Shown here one piece after another: positions 48,051 through 64,000 of a DNA stretch of 64,000 nucleotides. The first letter of the stretch is position 1. Each line of letters opens with the position of its first letter. The position numbers and the translations under genes are program-made. This DNA comes from Chaunax sp. Z400. Its lineage: Eukaryota; Chordata; Actinopteri; Lophiiformes; Chaunacidae. The notes below the pieces were generated by a model. That model had not been told where the DNA came from. It worked only from the letters and a program-made list of their open reading frames with translations, and searched no databases. Location: the NCBI GenBank assembly GCA_037577475.1, contig CM075194.1:3995001-4059000 (forward strand). Reading direction: 5' to 3'.

Positions 48051-49190
48051 ACAAATTCATATAATGGTGCAGCGTTATAGTGAAAAAACGTCGTCTTTCT
48101 GGCACAATTGTGGGATCTCTGTGTAAAAAGGGCTTACAGTGCTTTGCATCCAGATTTCGGTTCCTTCCATACAGACTCTCTGGGTTTTTTAATGCGCGCT
48201 CCACTCATTTGCTTTCCAGTGAGCTCCCAGTTCACACATTCACAACAACTGGTACAACTGGAGCCACAGATTCTCAGCTGCACAGGGGGGCAATAAAACT
48301 CTCCTGTAAACACAACATGTGCCTGGCTTTTTATTTCCATCAGCTGTTTCTTTTTTTTAATTTAAACCAACCTGGTCGGTTGGGCTTGTGCCAAGTCAGA
48401 GAACGTGGAGTTCAATGGGAACCACTGCATCAAATTCTAACTGAAGAATTTGGCTTCAATCAGGGTGTAAATAACTTCTTTTCAAATCAATTTAGGATCT
48501 CAGGGTTTCTCCGATATGTGGATTAAACCAGACAAGCTGTATGGAACATTTTATATCCCACTAGTATAGAGATAGTCCACTCAGAATTTGCAGGTTGTAT
48601 AGGAGGGAGTCCAAAATGAATGGAGGTCTATGAAGCTGAAGCCCCAAAATGTAACGTTTATGGGGAAACATTTACTTTTTTCTGTCAATTTTCGTGATGT
48701 TTTCTATATAATGGAGAGAAACTTTACATTTAAGTCCATCAGTTGCTTTTTTTGGTGGCTTAAATTGTTATTTATATAATAAATACCATTGTTATTTATG
48801 TACTTGTGACGTCACACACCACAAGCCAGTTGGTGGAATATCTCCATCTATCTCTAAGATCTACATTTGAATGTCAAAAACCAAGATCCTCCTGGTCCTT
48901 CCTTTAGATATTCTTTCGATTTCATTTCAAACTTTGAACTTCCTGTTTGAGAGCTGAACTGCTTCCTGTCGAATGAATGCACTGACAGGCAGCATCAGGA
49001 GCCAAGGCTGACATTCTGCCCACAAAGGTCAACACACACATACTCACACACTCAAATGCATAGCCTTATGAGGACAAACACAAAAACCGACTCCCACGCA
49101 CACAAACACACACTCGACGTCTTGCTATCATTGCCAAGTCCAAAAGGTCAACCTCATGCTGATTGGTGATAGAACTATCCAATGAACCAA
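48051..49190. other. Unique intronic DNA with an unassigned open frame
   Basis: An ATG-led frame of 148 codons (48080-48526, +) is free of simple repeats but shows no recognisable domain, and its length is within chance expectation for 64 kb. Not called as a gene. Confidence 0.6.
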
Positions 49191-49199
49191 TCGATAGCC

Positions 49200-49286
49200 A
49201 GGAGGAGGAGGAGGAGGAGGAAGAGGGGGGAGAGGTGGGCGCAGGAGGAAGAAGAACAATCTGAGATGCCAGCACACTGAGAGAGA

Positions 49287-49326
<40 letters not shown>

Positions 49327-49560
49327 GTGGGAGGATGTGGAGAGCAGGAAGAGGAAGGTGCAGACAGGTCGACGTGTCAATAAAGGAAGGAGAGAGGAAG
49401 AGGGGAGAGAGAGAGGAGAGAAGATGGGGGAGAGGTTATGCAGAGCCGAGGAGTGTGTGTGTGGGGGGGGGGGAGAGGAGAGGAAGAGCTGAGGGAAGAG
49501 GGAGGTTCATAAAGGTCAACGTATGTCAATATTGGAAAGAGAGAGAGGTCAGTGCATGAG
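49200..49560. repeat. Purine-rich block (GGA, GA, G runs)
   Basis: GGA 49200-49222, GA 49290-49320, and a G run near 49462-49472 in an otherwise purine-rich 360 bp. Apparent frames are low-complexity only. Confidence 0.8.
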
Positions 49561-50380
49561 AGCAGAGGGAGGAACAGATGCTTCCTCTGCTTCACACTGA
49601 GGCTGAAATAACTTCTACTCACATATATTATCTCATCTGTTATCAGTTAGTCTATTGACAATCTGATTTTTAAAATGTCTTGCTAATATTTTTTTTTTTT
49701 TCATTTGATGATACATCAGCAATGCTACACTGACTGGATGGGTCATGGTCTGTGTTCAGGTCTATTTATGCTCTACGTTAAAGACGCACATCGATACGGA
49801 GGAGACGGATTAAATAGCCCTTCGATCTCAATCTCTTATTTACCTCAACCACTAGTCTCTCCTGATTGAACTGGGTTTTCACAGCATTCAGTTTCACACA
49901 TAATAACCATAGTTACATGTGTTAAAGAGAGGAAAGTAGACCAGAAGCCAAAAAAAAAACAAAAATCTGTTTTGTGTTGTTGTTAGACCCATAAAGAGAA
50001 ATTCAATACAATATGCAACCTGTGTGGACAGCTGTGAGGATCAAAATAAAAGCAGCATCCATCCCATCATGCAGAGGACTGGACTGCAAACATGTCAACA
50101 AATATTTTTATTAGAATTGTAAAAACGCACAATTGCTGCAACTTCCTGGAAGGATGAGCCCAAGTTTTATTTTATTTTTTTTTCTAAACTGTCATTCATT
50201 CATTCATGTTGTAAATGTGTTTGAAAGAAGCACAGACAGAGAGAGGGAGGTAGAGAGAGGCTGGTGGAGAGCAGGAGAGAGAGAGATATAACAGCATCAG
50301 TGGGATATTACAGACACCATGAGCTGTCGCTGCTCCTCGTTTTTAATCAAAAGCAACAATCAACAAGCGGACAGGTGACC

Positions 50381-50381
<1 letters not shown>

Positions 50382-50446
<65 letters not shown>

Positions 50447-50587
50447 GACACACACATACACATACACATACACACACAGACACATACACAGACACACACA
50501 CACACACACATACACATACACATACACACACAGACACAGACACAGACACAGACACACACACACACACACAGACACATACACAGACAC

Positions 50588-50668
<81 letters not shown>

Positions 50669-50702
50669 TACACACACAGACACAGACACAGACACACACA
50701 CA

Positions 50703-50761
<59 letters not shown>

Positions 50762-50790
50762 ACACAGACACAGACACAGACACACACACA

Positions 50791-50865
<75 letters not shown>

Positions 50866-51000
50866 AGACAGACACACACACACACACACAGACACAGACA
50901 CAGACACAGACACAGACACACACACACACACACACACACAGACACACACACACACACACACAGACACACAGACACACACACACACAGACACAGACACACA
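50382..51000. repeat. Compound CA array with higher-order structure
   Basis: About 620 bp of CA with TACA and GACA interruptions. A block beginning CATACACACACAGACACAG occurs at 50667 and again at 50755, so an 88-bp unit has been duplicated. CATACACATACACATACAC blocks recur near 50417, 50457 and 50509. Confidence 0.95.
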
Positions 51001-51434
51001 TAGTGACACCTCTGAAGTAATAATTCCACTCTTCCAGTTATTGCTCAGAGCTCAATATCACTTTAATTCTCTGAAGAGGTGTGTGTGAGTGTGTGCGTGT
51101 GCGTGTGCATGTGCGTGTGTGTGAACAATGCCCCCCCCTCTGGTGTCTCTGCAGCAGTATACATCATACAGTAACAGCTGTACACTGCAGATATAAAAAC
51201 ATTTCTATCAATCTAGAGGCAATAATATTCATATCAGACAGTTTCTGGTGCAGCGTTCAGATCCATCATCTGAAAATATGGAATCCTTTGACTTCACACT
51301 TGACTTGCGAGACTTTTCAAAAGACTGCAAAACATATTCTGGTTGTGTGAGAATGTTTTGGAGACTTTACTTTGGTATTTTATCGATTTATTTGTGTTTA
51401 TTCTGTTCTTTCTTTGAAACTTTTCCTCTTCTTT

Positions 51435-51590
51435 CAATATCCCAAACCTTCCTCTCTCCCCAGCCACCTCCTCCAGTTCCTCAGGGCGTTCCCAACCCAG
51501 CCGAGAGATATAATCCCTCCAGCACGTCCTGGGTCTACTCCGTGGTCTCCTCCCAGTGGGACATGTCCTGAATACCTCCCCAGGGAGGTG
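51435..51590 (-). pseudogene. LINE ORF2 C-terminal fragment
   Basis: Minus-strand frame reads LPGEVFRTCPTGRRPRSRPR, TCWRDYISRLGWERPEEL, EEVAGERGRFGIL. This is the same protein tail as 12868-13255 (GRLPLEVF..., RWRDHMSHLA). The frame is still open but represents only ~50 residues. It sits directly 3' (on the minus strand) of another dispersed repeat piece, so it is part of a composite. Confidence 0.85.
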
Positions 51591-51599
51591 TCCCCCTCC

Positions 51600-51730
51600 A
51601 TGAATCACCACCTTGTCCAGGGGAAATGGTTTGAGTGACTGAATGATCCTCGGAGCTGTGTTTGCCCCTGGTAGGGTCTCCCAAGGCAAAGTGGTCCTAG
51701 GTGACAGGCCAGACTAAGGGCGGTTCTTGA
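51600..51730 (-). mobile_element. Dispersed repeat fragment joined to LINE tail
   Basis: Sense (minus) reads CCGCCCTTAGTCTGGCC, TGTCACCTAGGACCACTTTG, CCTTGGGAGACCCTACCAGG, GATCATTCAGTCACTCAAACC, a stretch I recognise as a recurrent fish repeat. It continues without a gap into the LINE tail at 51590, either as a nested insertion or as an older fusion. Confidence 0.6.
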
Positions 51731-52574
51731 TCTTCTTACTCTGAAACCTCTCCTATATTTCCCTCCTATGCTGCCAGACATGTAGATGGCTGTTAATTAG
51801 TTGGCCTATTCATCTAAACAGACAAACACACACTTAGATAAGCTCTTATAGCTCATCTAGTCTAACTGCTCATTCTCTATTTTCTCCTGCAGATTTTTAT
51901 TAGGGTTGATAATGATCCACGTTTCTTTCCGTTCTGCTGTGTTATGAAGGGTTTTATCTGCTATAGCCATTTATTTTATAATTATGAGTATTATATACTT
52001 CAAATCATATATAAGTCCATGTATTTTATTAGGCTGTATACCAAGTATTTGATTTTTTTTTACAACAGTTCTATTCAAGTTTACAAAAAAATTTTCACTC
52101 AAGATCAACTTACACTATGTTTTGAGCTGTATCACACAATAAACTGTGAACATGTCTGTTCCTAAAGTGTTCAGAAATATTAAAAGTTAGAACAGCAACA
52201 GTTTCAGGATAAGTGAGTAAACAACAAGCAAATTAATTAATCAGAAAAATTGTTTTTTCAAGGTCAGGACTGAAGCGTGAAGCTCTGCTCAGATGTATTC
52301 TATTGTATAGCGTCGCACTTTGACAGGTCATGTGTCTCCCGACTTGTGGTCAACATAATCTTTGATGGGCTTTCAATCTGTTGCCATGGAGATGAGATGT
52401 GGGGAGGGATTTCCTCGGTTCAAATAAGATGGGCGTGTTGCAATCAAACACACACTGATACACAAACACGACATGTTGTGTTACTCAAGGGCAGAAGAGT
52501 TGATAAATCTCCTTAATGCTCTGCAGATGGATGCTGTTCCTCCACCGTTTAACCTTAGGATACCCTTCCAAAAA

Positions 52575-52575
52575 A

Positions 52576-52620
<45 letters not shown>

Positions 52621-52624
52621 TACA
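52575..52624. repeat. (CA)n with ATA interruption
   Basis: Two CA blocks split by TATA. Confidence 0.9.
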
Positions 52625-53289
52625 CTCAGAGTAGATGTGTGTCTCTTCCTCCTATGTTTGTCTTGTCTGGAAAGGTGACATAACTGTTCAGAGTTTATAT
52701 CAGCAGCCACACTTGTATCCTCTGATAACACAGTTAACGAAAAGCATAATCTGAGGATTCAAATGAGGACATCACCAAGGCTCCATGTGGGCTTCTTGTG
52801 AATAGGTAGGCTATAGGTGACATCTCTCATCACGGTGTTTTTGGATGAAAATGTTTTCTGAAATAAAGGTGTTTTTTTTAAATGATTATTTTATTGTTGC
52901 AGTACCACCACTGACCACCAGGGAATGAGCAGCATTGCTGATTGGTCAAACGACACCTCCATTAATAATTAATTAATATTCAGACTCAGATAAACTGGCT
53001 GAGATCCATGTTTGTGATTTTGAAAGTTGGAAAAATACTTGTGGAAATTTCAATTTCTCCAGTTTCCTCATCCAGTCGGCTGCTTGACCGTCATCTGGCC
53101 ACCGTGCAATACTGTAGTACTTATACTCCACTACACACAGTATCACAGACAAACACGTTAAGCCAATAATATACTGCTATACTACTGTTGGGCCCCACAA
53201 AACAACATTAACTCACTGTGGCAGCTATTGTGAGTGGAGCTTCATTGTTTTGAGCACTAGAGGGACTCTTGTCAATAGATAACGAGACA

Positions 53290-53635
<346 letters not shown>

Positions 53636-53759
53636 CTCTCTGACTAATCACACGCTTGCTCATTCTCTTTAATGTTGTCTTAGTTCCTGATTAACTTAAT
53701 GATAAAAGATACAGTGATAACATCTTCAATATTAGGAAGAGAAAATGTAATTACAATGC

Positions 53760-54060
53760 TCATTTAATCAATTATCCCTGCAGTTATGGTGCGAACATTA
53801 CCATTCAGCCATGTATTTGTTAATTTGTGGCGGTGGAAATGTTTTTCATCACGGCGGCGCATGCGGAGAGGGCCTCGGCTCGGCTGCGAGGAGAAACGGC
53901 TGGAAGTCGAAGCAATCATGATCCATCATTCGCAAAATGCATGCAAATAATCATGAGGTCTCAAAGTGATCTGTAATCCTGATCCTGGTGCTGATCAGCG
54001 GAGGTCTTTTAAATATCACCCTCTATGTATTCTGCGTGTCGGGGGCCGTTACTTCTGATG
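53760..54060. promoter_or_regulatory. Candidate enhancer-like element with octamer
   Basis: Repeat-free block with ATGCAAAT (53941-53948, perfect POU octamer), CATTACCATTCAGCC, AATCATGATCCATCATTC and GGTGCTGATCAGCGG. A CpG-rich core (CATCACGGCGGCGCATGCGG) sits at 53848. The strongest conserved-element texture in the upstream intron. Confidence 0.38.
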
Positions 54061-54064
54061 GCTT

Positions 54065-57830
<3,766 letters not shown>

Positions 57831-57834
57831 AAAG

Positions 57835-58148
<314 letters not shown>

Positions 58149-58229
58149 TGAAAATTAGAGAGACAAAATGAGAGAGAAAGATAGGAAGGGAGAATACAGG
58201 CAGAGTGAGGGGGGAGAGAGGGGAAGACG

Positions 58230-58279
<50 letters not shown>

Positions 58280-58422
58280 AAATGCCAGCCAAAATCATGG
58301 AGGCGTTTCCCGTTTGATTAGAGCAGATTTCTCTGTTGGATTGTCGTGATTATGGAGGGTGACAGAGCCAGGTGACTGAGACATGCCAGCCATCCCTCTC
58401 TCACACACTAATAAATGTGTTC

Positions 58423-58427
<5 letters not shown>

Positions 58428-58459
<32 letters not shown>
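58428..58459. repeat. (CA)16 microsatellite
   Basis: Short pure CA array. Confidence 0.93.
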
Positions 58460-58461
<2 letters not shown>

Positions 58462-58954
58462 CAGCAGACTTGTTAATGTGACAATGACACACGTTCTTCA
58501 CATCCTGTCTGCATCAGACCTGCGTTCTCAGTGGGGGTTTGGGTTTTATGACTCCAGACAACAGCATCGCACAACATGGCTTCACAGTGTAACAAGCTGC
58601 AACACAAAACCCCAAAGACAAAAAGGCATGAGAAAGACCAATAAGAAGAAACACCACAACAAAGCAGTGATCATGTAGAGAATTAAATGGTGTCTAAATC
58701 TGGTATTAAATGATCTGATTTTCAGGTTTATCGACTTATTAGAAAGTCGGTGGTTTTCTCGCTTCATGCTTTGTTCTTTTTTCTTTAACCATCAGTGTTA
58801 AACGATGAAAAAAGGATGAAAAAACCGTGTTTGTGTGTTTCCTCTGGTAGCCTCCGGTCAAGTTTTACTCCGGACCACACCCAGCATCGCTAGCATGTTT
58901 CCACCCATGTTCTTCGATGAAGCATTGCAAATGGCAAAAGAAATTAAAAAAAAT

Positions 58955-59155
58955 AAAATAAAAATTTTGTACGTAATTGGGCTCGTTTTCAAAGAGCTTA
59001 CAGATACGGACGAGACGGACGAAACGGAATAATACCAGCAGAAGTGGTTGAGGGCAGTGTAGTTATGATTCAAGCAAACCACGACAAATATGTACCTGAT
59101 GACCTCACAGATCACCGCCCACTACATCGTAGCTCCTCCTACCGTCGCCATATAG
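58955..59155 (+). repeat. Unnamed dispersed repeat, copy 2
   Basis: Reads TTTTGTACGTAATTGGGCTC, GAGCTTACAGATACGGACGA, GGCAGTGTAGTTATGATTCA, AGCAAACCACGACAAATATG and CTACCGTCGCCATAT, matching copy 1 at 7785-8025 in the same order and strand. Roughly two-thirds of positions agree by eye. A short open frame over 58835-59032 runs into it (DEALQMAKEIKKNK) but is not a recognised domain. Confidence 0.7.
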
Positions 59156-59868
59156 GTCTATAAACATAATTCTTAGCAACAATTGTGTTTGATACTTTTT
59201 CAATGTTTTGGGGGAGATTTATATTGTTTGTAACACAGTTGTACGGAAATAAATCATGTGTTGAAGTAAAACTCTCAGTAAACACTAAACAAGGCCAAAA
59301 GCATTGAGAAAAACACAATCATTTAAACCCTTAAATAAGATCATAAATATGTATATAACCTTTATGCTTGATGAGTTATTCCTGATTTATTTTGGGAATG
59401 CTGAATTTAGGCATTTTTTCCCAGGGCTGAAGAATAAGTTCATTAGAATGTGTCTTAACTTATTTGAATTAGCCTTTAATATGAACCAGTTTTTAAAAAA
59501 AAATTTAATTCAGTGACACAAACATTCAATGACGTCACTGTAGGATGAGGAGATAAATCAATACGTTCAACTTAATGATGATCTTTCCTCTCATTGGCTC
59601 CTAAACAACACGGTCACCTCCTTCAATCTGCTGACAAACAGTGAACCAGAGGAGGATCAGGTACCGAACAACAGAAGAAAGGAGGAGAGAAGAAAACAAA
59701 GAGGAGGAGAAATGAACAGGAGAGGTGACGACAAAATAAAAGCATCTTAGAGAGAGAAAGAAACGGAGAGAAGAAAAGAGAAAATCCCCCGTCGTCTCAG
59801 TGACAGTGAAACCATTAATCCACATGCTCACATCCTTATAATGAAATTATTCTACACAATCCGCTTTC

Positions 59869-59871
<3 letters not shown>

Positions 59872-59916
<45 letters not shown>

Positions 59917-60013
59917 CAGATTAATTTGGCAGGGGGTGAGGATTCGCTCTATCCTGTGTCTGGAGAGTAGGGAAGGTTTTACATCTCACCCCTTTCTGTT
60001 CAGCTCAGCATTG

Positions 60014-60089
<76 letters not shown>
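59872..60089. repeat. TG (59872-59913) and CA (60017-60089) arrays
   Basis: Complementary pair across about 100 bp. Confidence 0.95.
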
Positions 60090-60090
<1 letters not shown>

Positions 60091-60189
60091 CGTTAAATAT
60101 GCAGTTTCACACAGCAGTATGCACATCCACGCAGTCACAAACAAGCAGACACACAAAACAAGGCGACAGAAGGACGGAGATATAATCTG

Positions 60190-61900
60190 ATCATCTTTTC
60201 ACTGATGCTGTTTGTTCAATTGTCACTTTGGCTTTGTGATTCTCTCTCTCTCCTTCAGTGTCTCTCTCTCTCTCTCTCTCGTTCTCTCACTCTGTCTCTG
60301 CTTCTATCACAGACACAGAATGCAGAAAAAACGTATTTAGACACTTTTAATCAGTTTTATACCTTATACTCTTTCATATTATCATAGATGAAATCTGGCT
60401 TTATTAGTGCCGAGGTTATGTTTTGCACATGTAACCATGCTAGTTTGGTTTTGACATGCATTCTGCATATAATGGCTTCTAAAGAACAAGGTCACGGTCA
60501 GGACACACCTCCACACTTGGAAACTGTTCGGGCTGTTATTTTTTAAATTATTTGCTGAGCGTCTTTTCTGCACGTTTGGCGTTTTTTTGTTGTTGTTTTT
60601 TCTGGTCGCCGAGAGTTGAAAAATGTTCAAAGTTGGGTGAAACGCTGCGCTGCTCACTGTCACTTTTCACCCAGCCGTCCAATCACAGTGGAGGAGGGGC
60701 GGGACAAATACCACAAATACGAAAAGTATTCCTCGAAGCGGGTCCCGTCCAAATACAGCTCCCGAACCAAACGGTGGTACTCGCCCAGATGTTTCCTCGC
60801 CCCCACTAAATCTCATGAACCCACAAAGACCTGCAGGTCCGTCCGTCAGCCTTCCCTTCATCCAGAACCTGGACCAGAGCTAGTCCTCTACCTTGTGCTG
60901 CCATTTTTTTTACACTCAGTATTTGTTGATAAAACAAACTATCTGCAAAATGAGGTACTTCTAACACAAATCTTTTTCCACAGATATTCCGTATCATAGC
61001 ATATCTCAAGCGCTCCCAGCTGGGCGTTTTCAGAAGAGCATCTGGCATCTTCAGCTGCATGGGAAAAAAACACTTATGATCATGTATACAAGGAGCTGAA
61101 TAACCAGTTTTTTTTTTTTTAAATGATTCTATGTTTCTACCACATCTCGATACCAGTGTGCATGAATGATGTGTCGTTTGTAGTGCAGGACTCTGTCCAC
61201 ACTGTAAACTTGTCTCGGCTTCTGCAAACAGACAAACCACAGTGGTGGTGATTATTATTCCTCTTTCACATCTTGATCAATTATTGATGTATAAATATTT
61301 CTGCACATTTTATCACCACAAGAGAATTGATGACTCATCAATGGACAGGCAAGCCAAACCAAACCAATCCAGTTCCAATTATTAGCAGTAATGCAATACA
61401 CCTGTGTACAGCCGGGTGTTAGAATCTGCACGTCTTGGGAATTGTAGTTTCTAAGTGCTGTGGGTACAAATGGTAGCCATATTTGTTCTGAAATACAACA
61501 AAGGGGGTGGAACACAGTGCGTACAATACTGTCCAATCAGGAAGCACCTTGTAGTAAAATCATTAAGTTTCATTACGTTTTAAAACGGGCTTCAATCCAT
61601 GGCTGCCACCAGGGAACATGGATATATAAATATATATATATAAATATAAAAAAATATTCATATAAAATATGTTCTGTATGTTTTATTAGATTGGGATACC
61701 AACGACTTTTGAATTTATTTCCAGAGTTGACTAATTGTTGACATTTTCTCACAAATAGAACATAAGGGATACAATAAAACTGCATGACATCATATATATT
61801 ACATTATATTTAAATATTTAAACCTGCCTTCTTTGGTCGCTGTAACCTCTTTACCCTCCATCCTTTTATCCCTCTCGACTTTTCTGTCTGCTCTTGCATC
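60190..61900. other. Unique intronic DNA
   Basis: CT run 60241-60290 and an ATATAAAT-rich stretch 61620-61670. A 144-codon minus-strand frame (60806-61240) has no recognisable domain. Confidence 0.6.
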
Positions 61901-62004
61901 CCTCAGTCTAACCTTCTTCCCTTTTCCTCCCTCCCTCTCTCTCTCTCTCTCTCGCTCTGGCCCTGAGCATGTTGAAATTCAGTCTGTCTCTCAAGGTTGT
62001 TAAT

Positions 62005-62016
<12 letters not shown>

Positions 62017-62094
<78 letters not shown>
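62017..62094. repeat. (CA)39 microsatellite
   Basis: 78 bp, preceded by a CT run at 61930-61952 and 62005-62016. Confidence 0.95.
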
Positions 62095-62097
<3 letters not shown>

Positions 62098-62389
62098 GGC
62101 ATCACGTCGACCAGGGAGGGGTCAGAGTTCACGGCGATCCGCCTGCCTCCGCTGTCCTCCCACCGGACTGCTTGATTGACAGCAATCAGGGCTAACCTCC
62201 CCTCTCTCCCTTACCTCCCTCTTGCCCCTCCACCTTTCAAGACAAAGTGATTGTGTGTGTGTGTGTGTATGTGTAGACCATTTCCTCTGTCATTTTTAAT
62301 TATCCAAATGATATTCAACTTCAGACAACCCCCCCCCCCCCTACACCCCAAAAAATAACTCCCATAATCCAACATTCCACCCTCCCAGC

Positions 62390-62850
62390 AGATGCTGTCA
62401 GGAGGGCACCGTCGCGCCGCCATTAGCATAAAAGCGTGTTTGTTTAAAGAGCCCGTCCCGCCTATAAAATCAAACAATTAGAGATGCAGACAAGCCTCGG
62501 CCTATTGACTGCATAAATAATAAGACCCTGCACTCATCTTTTTTTCTCCTTTCTCCATCTTTTCACCCTGTTTTTTTTTTTTTCCTCTTTCGCTCTCCGG
62601 GTGCTTCGTTTATTGGTTCAGAGCTCGTCCCTCTCTCACCCTCTCTCTGCAGTTATTCCCACAGCTAATGAACCTGCCGGACCTCACAGGAAGTCTGAGG
62701 GGGTGGGGGATGGGGAGGTTATGGGTAATCAGGATGCGAGGCTTGGCGCTCACCGCTGTGACCTTTAGTCTGGGCGCCGCTGGGTCACGCCAAGCCTCTG
62801 GAGTCATCTGCTCATGCAGGCTGGCGAAACCCAGCTGAAACCCACGGCTC
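62390..62850. promoter_or_regulatory. Candidate conserved non-coding elements
   Basis: GCCGCCATTAGCATAAAAGC and TAAAATCAAACAATTAGAG (62465) form one block. A second (62720-62850) has GGTAATCAGGATGCGAGGC, GTGACCTTTAGTCTGGGC (nuclear-receptor-like TGACCT) and TGGGTCACGCCAAGCC. Between them are T-rich and CT-rich runs. Confidence 0.28.
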
Positions 62851-62859
62851 GGCGTATTA

Positions 62860-64000
62860 CAGCATGTGTGTGTGTGTGTGTGGTGGCGTGTTCACCTTTG
62901 AATATGCAGGTCTTAAAAATGCATCTTAGGAGCTGGAGTGTAATGCTTAGACACAGGCTAAGTGAAATATATGTGAAATGCTGTACCTAACTGGAGCCTC
63001 TGCAGGCGGCGTTGTGGGTGGGCCTAACAGGTAACCAGGAAACATAAATGTAAATGTAGAAATGAATAGAAACCAAACTGGAAAATGTCAAATGGGCTAA
63101 AACATGCAAAACCAGTTGTTTGGTCCTTTAAAACCAGTTGTCTGTGTGACTTCCTGTCTCTATCAGATGCACACAGACACCACTTCCTGTTTATAAACCT
63201 CCGCAGTCACGTTCACATAATCCACCCGGAGCAGCAGATCTGTCCTGTCATCCTTTTCGTCCTTTTCATGTCTCCACGTCCAGTTTTTTACCTACGGTGA
63301 CACTCATTGGTTGACAGTTTGATCGACGGGCTGACAGGAAGCGGTGTCGCTCCTGCGCGCCATCACTGTCGTCTTTAATTTCCTCTCATCGCCGTGACAA
63401 AAACGCCGGCACCTCACATCTGTTGGAGGCGATGCAGAGTGAAGCGGTTGGTTAACGACTGCAGGTGAAGGACTCGAACGCCTCGTTCATATCAAACAGG
63501 ACAGTTTGTCTTTCCTTTAACTCCTGTGTTGTTATTTATCATGTGACCTGTAACCTTTCAGGTTATGTGTCTTTAGTTTTGATTTAATGCTGATTTTAAG
63601 TTTTTATTATCATTATTTATTTTATTTTAACATGCGGCAGACAATATGCAAAAAGAACTAAAAATAGGAATATAATGAAATTGCTTCCTTAAGAATAACG
63701 AGCCACCAGAAGGACATGCTTAGACTCTATGTATGTGAAATCAGAATAAAAGTCTATATATTATTATATTATTAACAGCATATTGTCATGTGAGTATTGA
63801 TCTATATAAATTGGGAAATTTAAGCTTTAAACTTTTAACTAAAGTAGTAGAGCAGATACATTTATGAGCAAAATTTAATCAATAATAAATAATATACATT
63901 AGTTATTTGATTAAATCATCTTTATTTCAATACTGACTGATCAAGAGAAAAATCCAAAGACATTATGACAGTAAAGGAAATCATCATCTTGACTCTGCTT
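62860..64000. other. Unique AT-rich intronic DNA at window end
   Basis: Short TG array 62865-62881. The rest has no recognised feature. Confidence 0.6.

Noticed and set aside
48080..48526. 148-codon frame on + without simple repeats
   Set aside because: Length is within chance expectation for 128 kb of strand, no domain is recognised, and it lies on the strand opposite to npas3 beside a LINE tail.
50264..51088. Long open frames (200-274 codons) of Thr-His or Cys-Val repeats
   Set aside because: They are translations of CA/TG microsatellites in all frames; no start context, domain or splice support. The same holds for all other His-Thr and Cys-Val frames in the window.
60616..60860. Lys/Tyr/Ser-rich frame on + (KYHKYEKYSSKR)
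   Set aside because: Looks compositionally protein-like but has no homology I recognise and no gene context on that strand.
60806..61240. 144-codon frame on -
   Set aside because: No recognisable domain, mixed low-complexity ends, no splice signals that would join npas3 sequence.
62610..62807. Possible coding exon on - (TPEAWRDPAAPRLKV...)
   Set aside because: Not similar to any NPAS3 segment I know and no clear acceptor/donor pair; the block looks more like conserved non-coding DNA.

Overview
This window is intronic DNA from a ray-finned (teleost-type) fish genome. The reasons are vertebrate-style exon/intron structure, very dense dinucleotide microsatellites (CA/TG, GA/CT), relics of non-LTR retrotransposons and tRNA-like SINE repeats of the kind common in fish, and the near absence of long open frames that are not low-complexity. 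Two coding exons are recognisable, both on the minus strand. Together they encode the first PAS domain (PAS-A) of the bHLH-PAS transcription factor NPAS3: 40885-40974 (30 codons) and 2658-2838 (60 codons plus one base). They join in frame, phase 0, after removal of an intron of about 38 kb. Sequence above 40974 is the preceding intron and sequence below 2658 is the following intron; both are cut by the window edges. I found no other protein-coding or classical RNA gene.

Layout in + coordinates. 1-2657: downstream intron with a degenerate ~157-bp repeat (1130-1700) and a tRNA-SINE-like repeat (2322-2500). 2658-2838: second exon. 2839-40884: the large intron. It holds a three-way-junction inverted-repeat structure (5579-5672), a repeat pair member (7785-8025), microsatellite clusters (9.9-12.3 kb, 22.1-22.5 kb, 24.7 kb, 26.8-27.2 kb, 34.7 kb, 36.4-38.3 kb), LINE relics (12868-13255, 19036-19068, 31193-32020), an odd degenerate motif field (28500-29165), a SINE (38423-38660) and several stretches resembling conserved non-coding elements. 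40885-40974: first exon, with a 102-bp (GACA)n array starting 13 bp inside its donor-side intron. 40975-64000: upstream intron with an inverted SINE (44277-44575), the 233-bp GA tract (47220-47452), a ~620-bp compound CA array (50382-51000), a composite LINE relic (51435-51730), an octamer-bearing candidate enhancer (53760-54060) and the partner of the 7.8 kb dispersed repeat (58955-59155).

How it works together: NPAS3 is a neuronal transcription factor that pairs with ARNT-type partners, and its locus is known for very large introns rich in conserved regulatory DNA. Most of the biology here is therefore likely cis-regulatory or structural (splice control, enhancers, repeat-driven RNA structure) rather than additional genes. 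I see no evidence for a previously undescribed protein system. The most unusual items are the structured element at 5579-5672, the degenerate repeats at 1.1-1.7 kb and 28.5-29.2 kb, the dispersed pair at 7.8/59 kb, and the repeat abutting the PAS exon donor.
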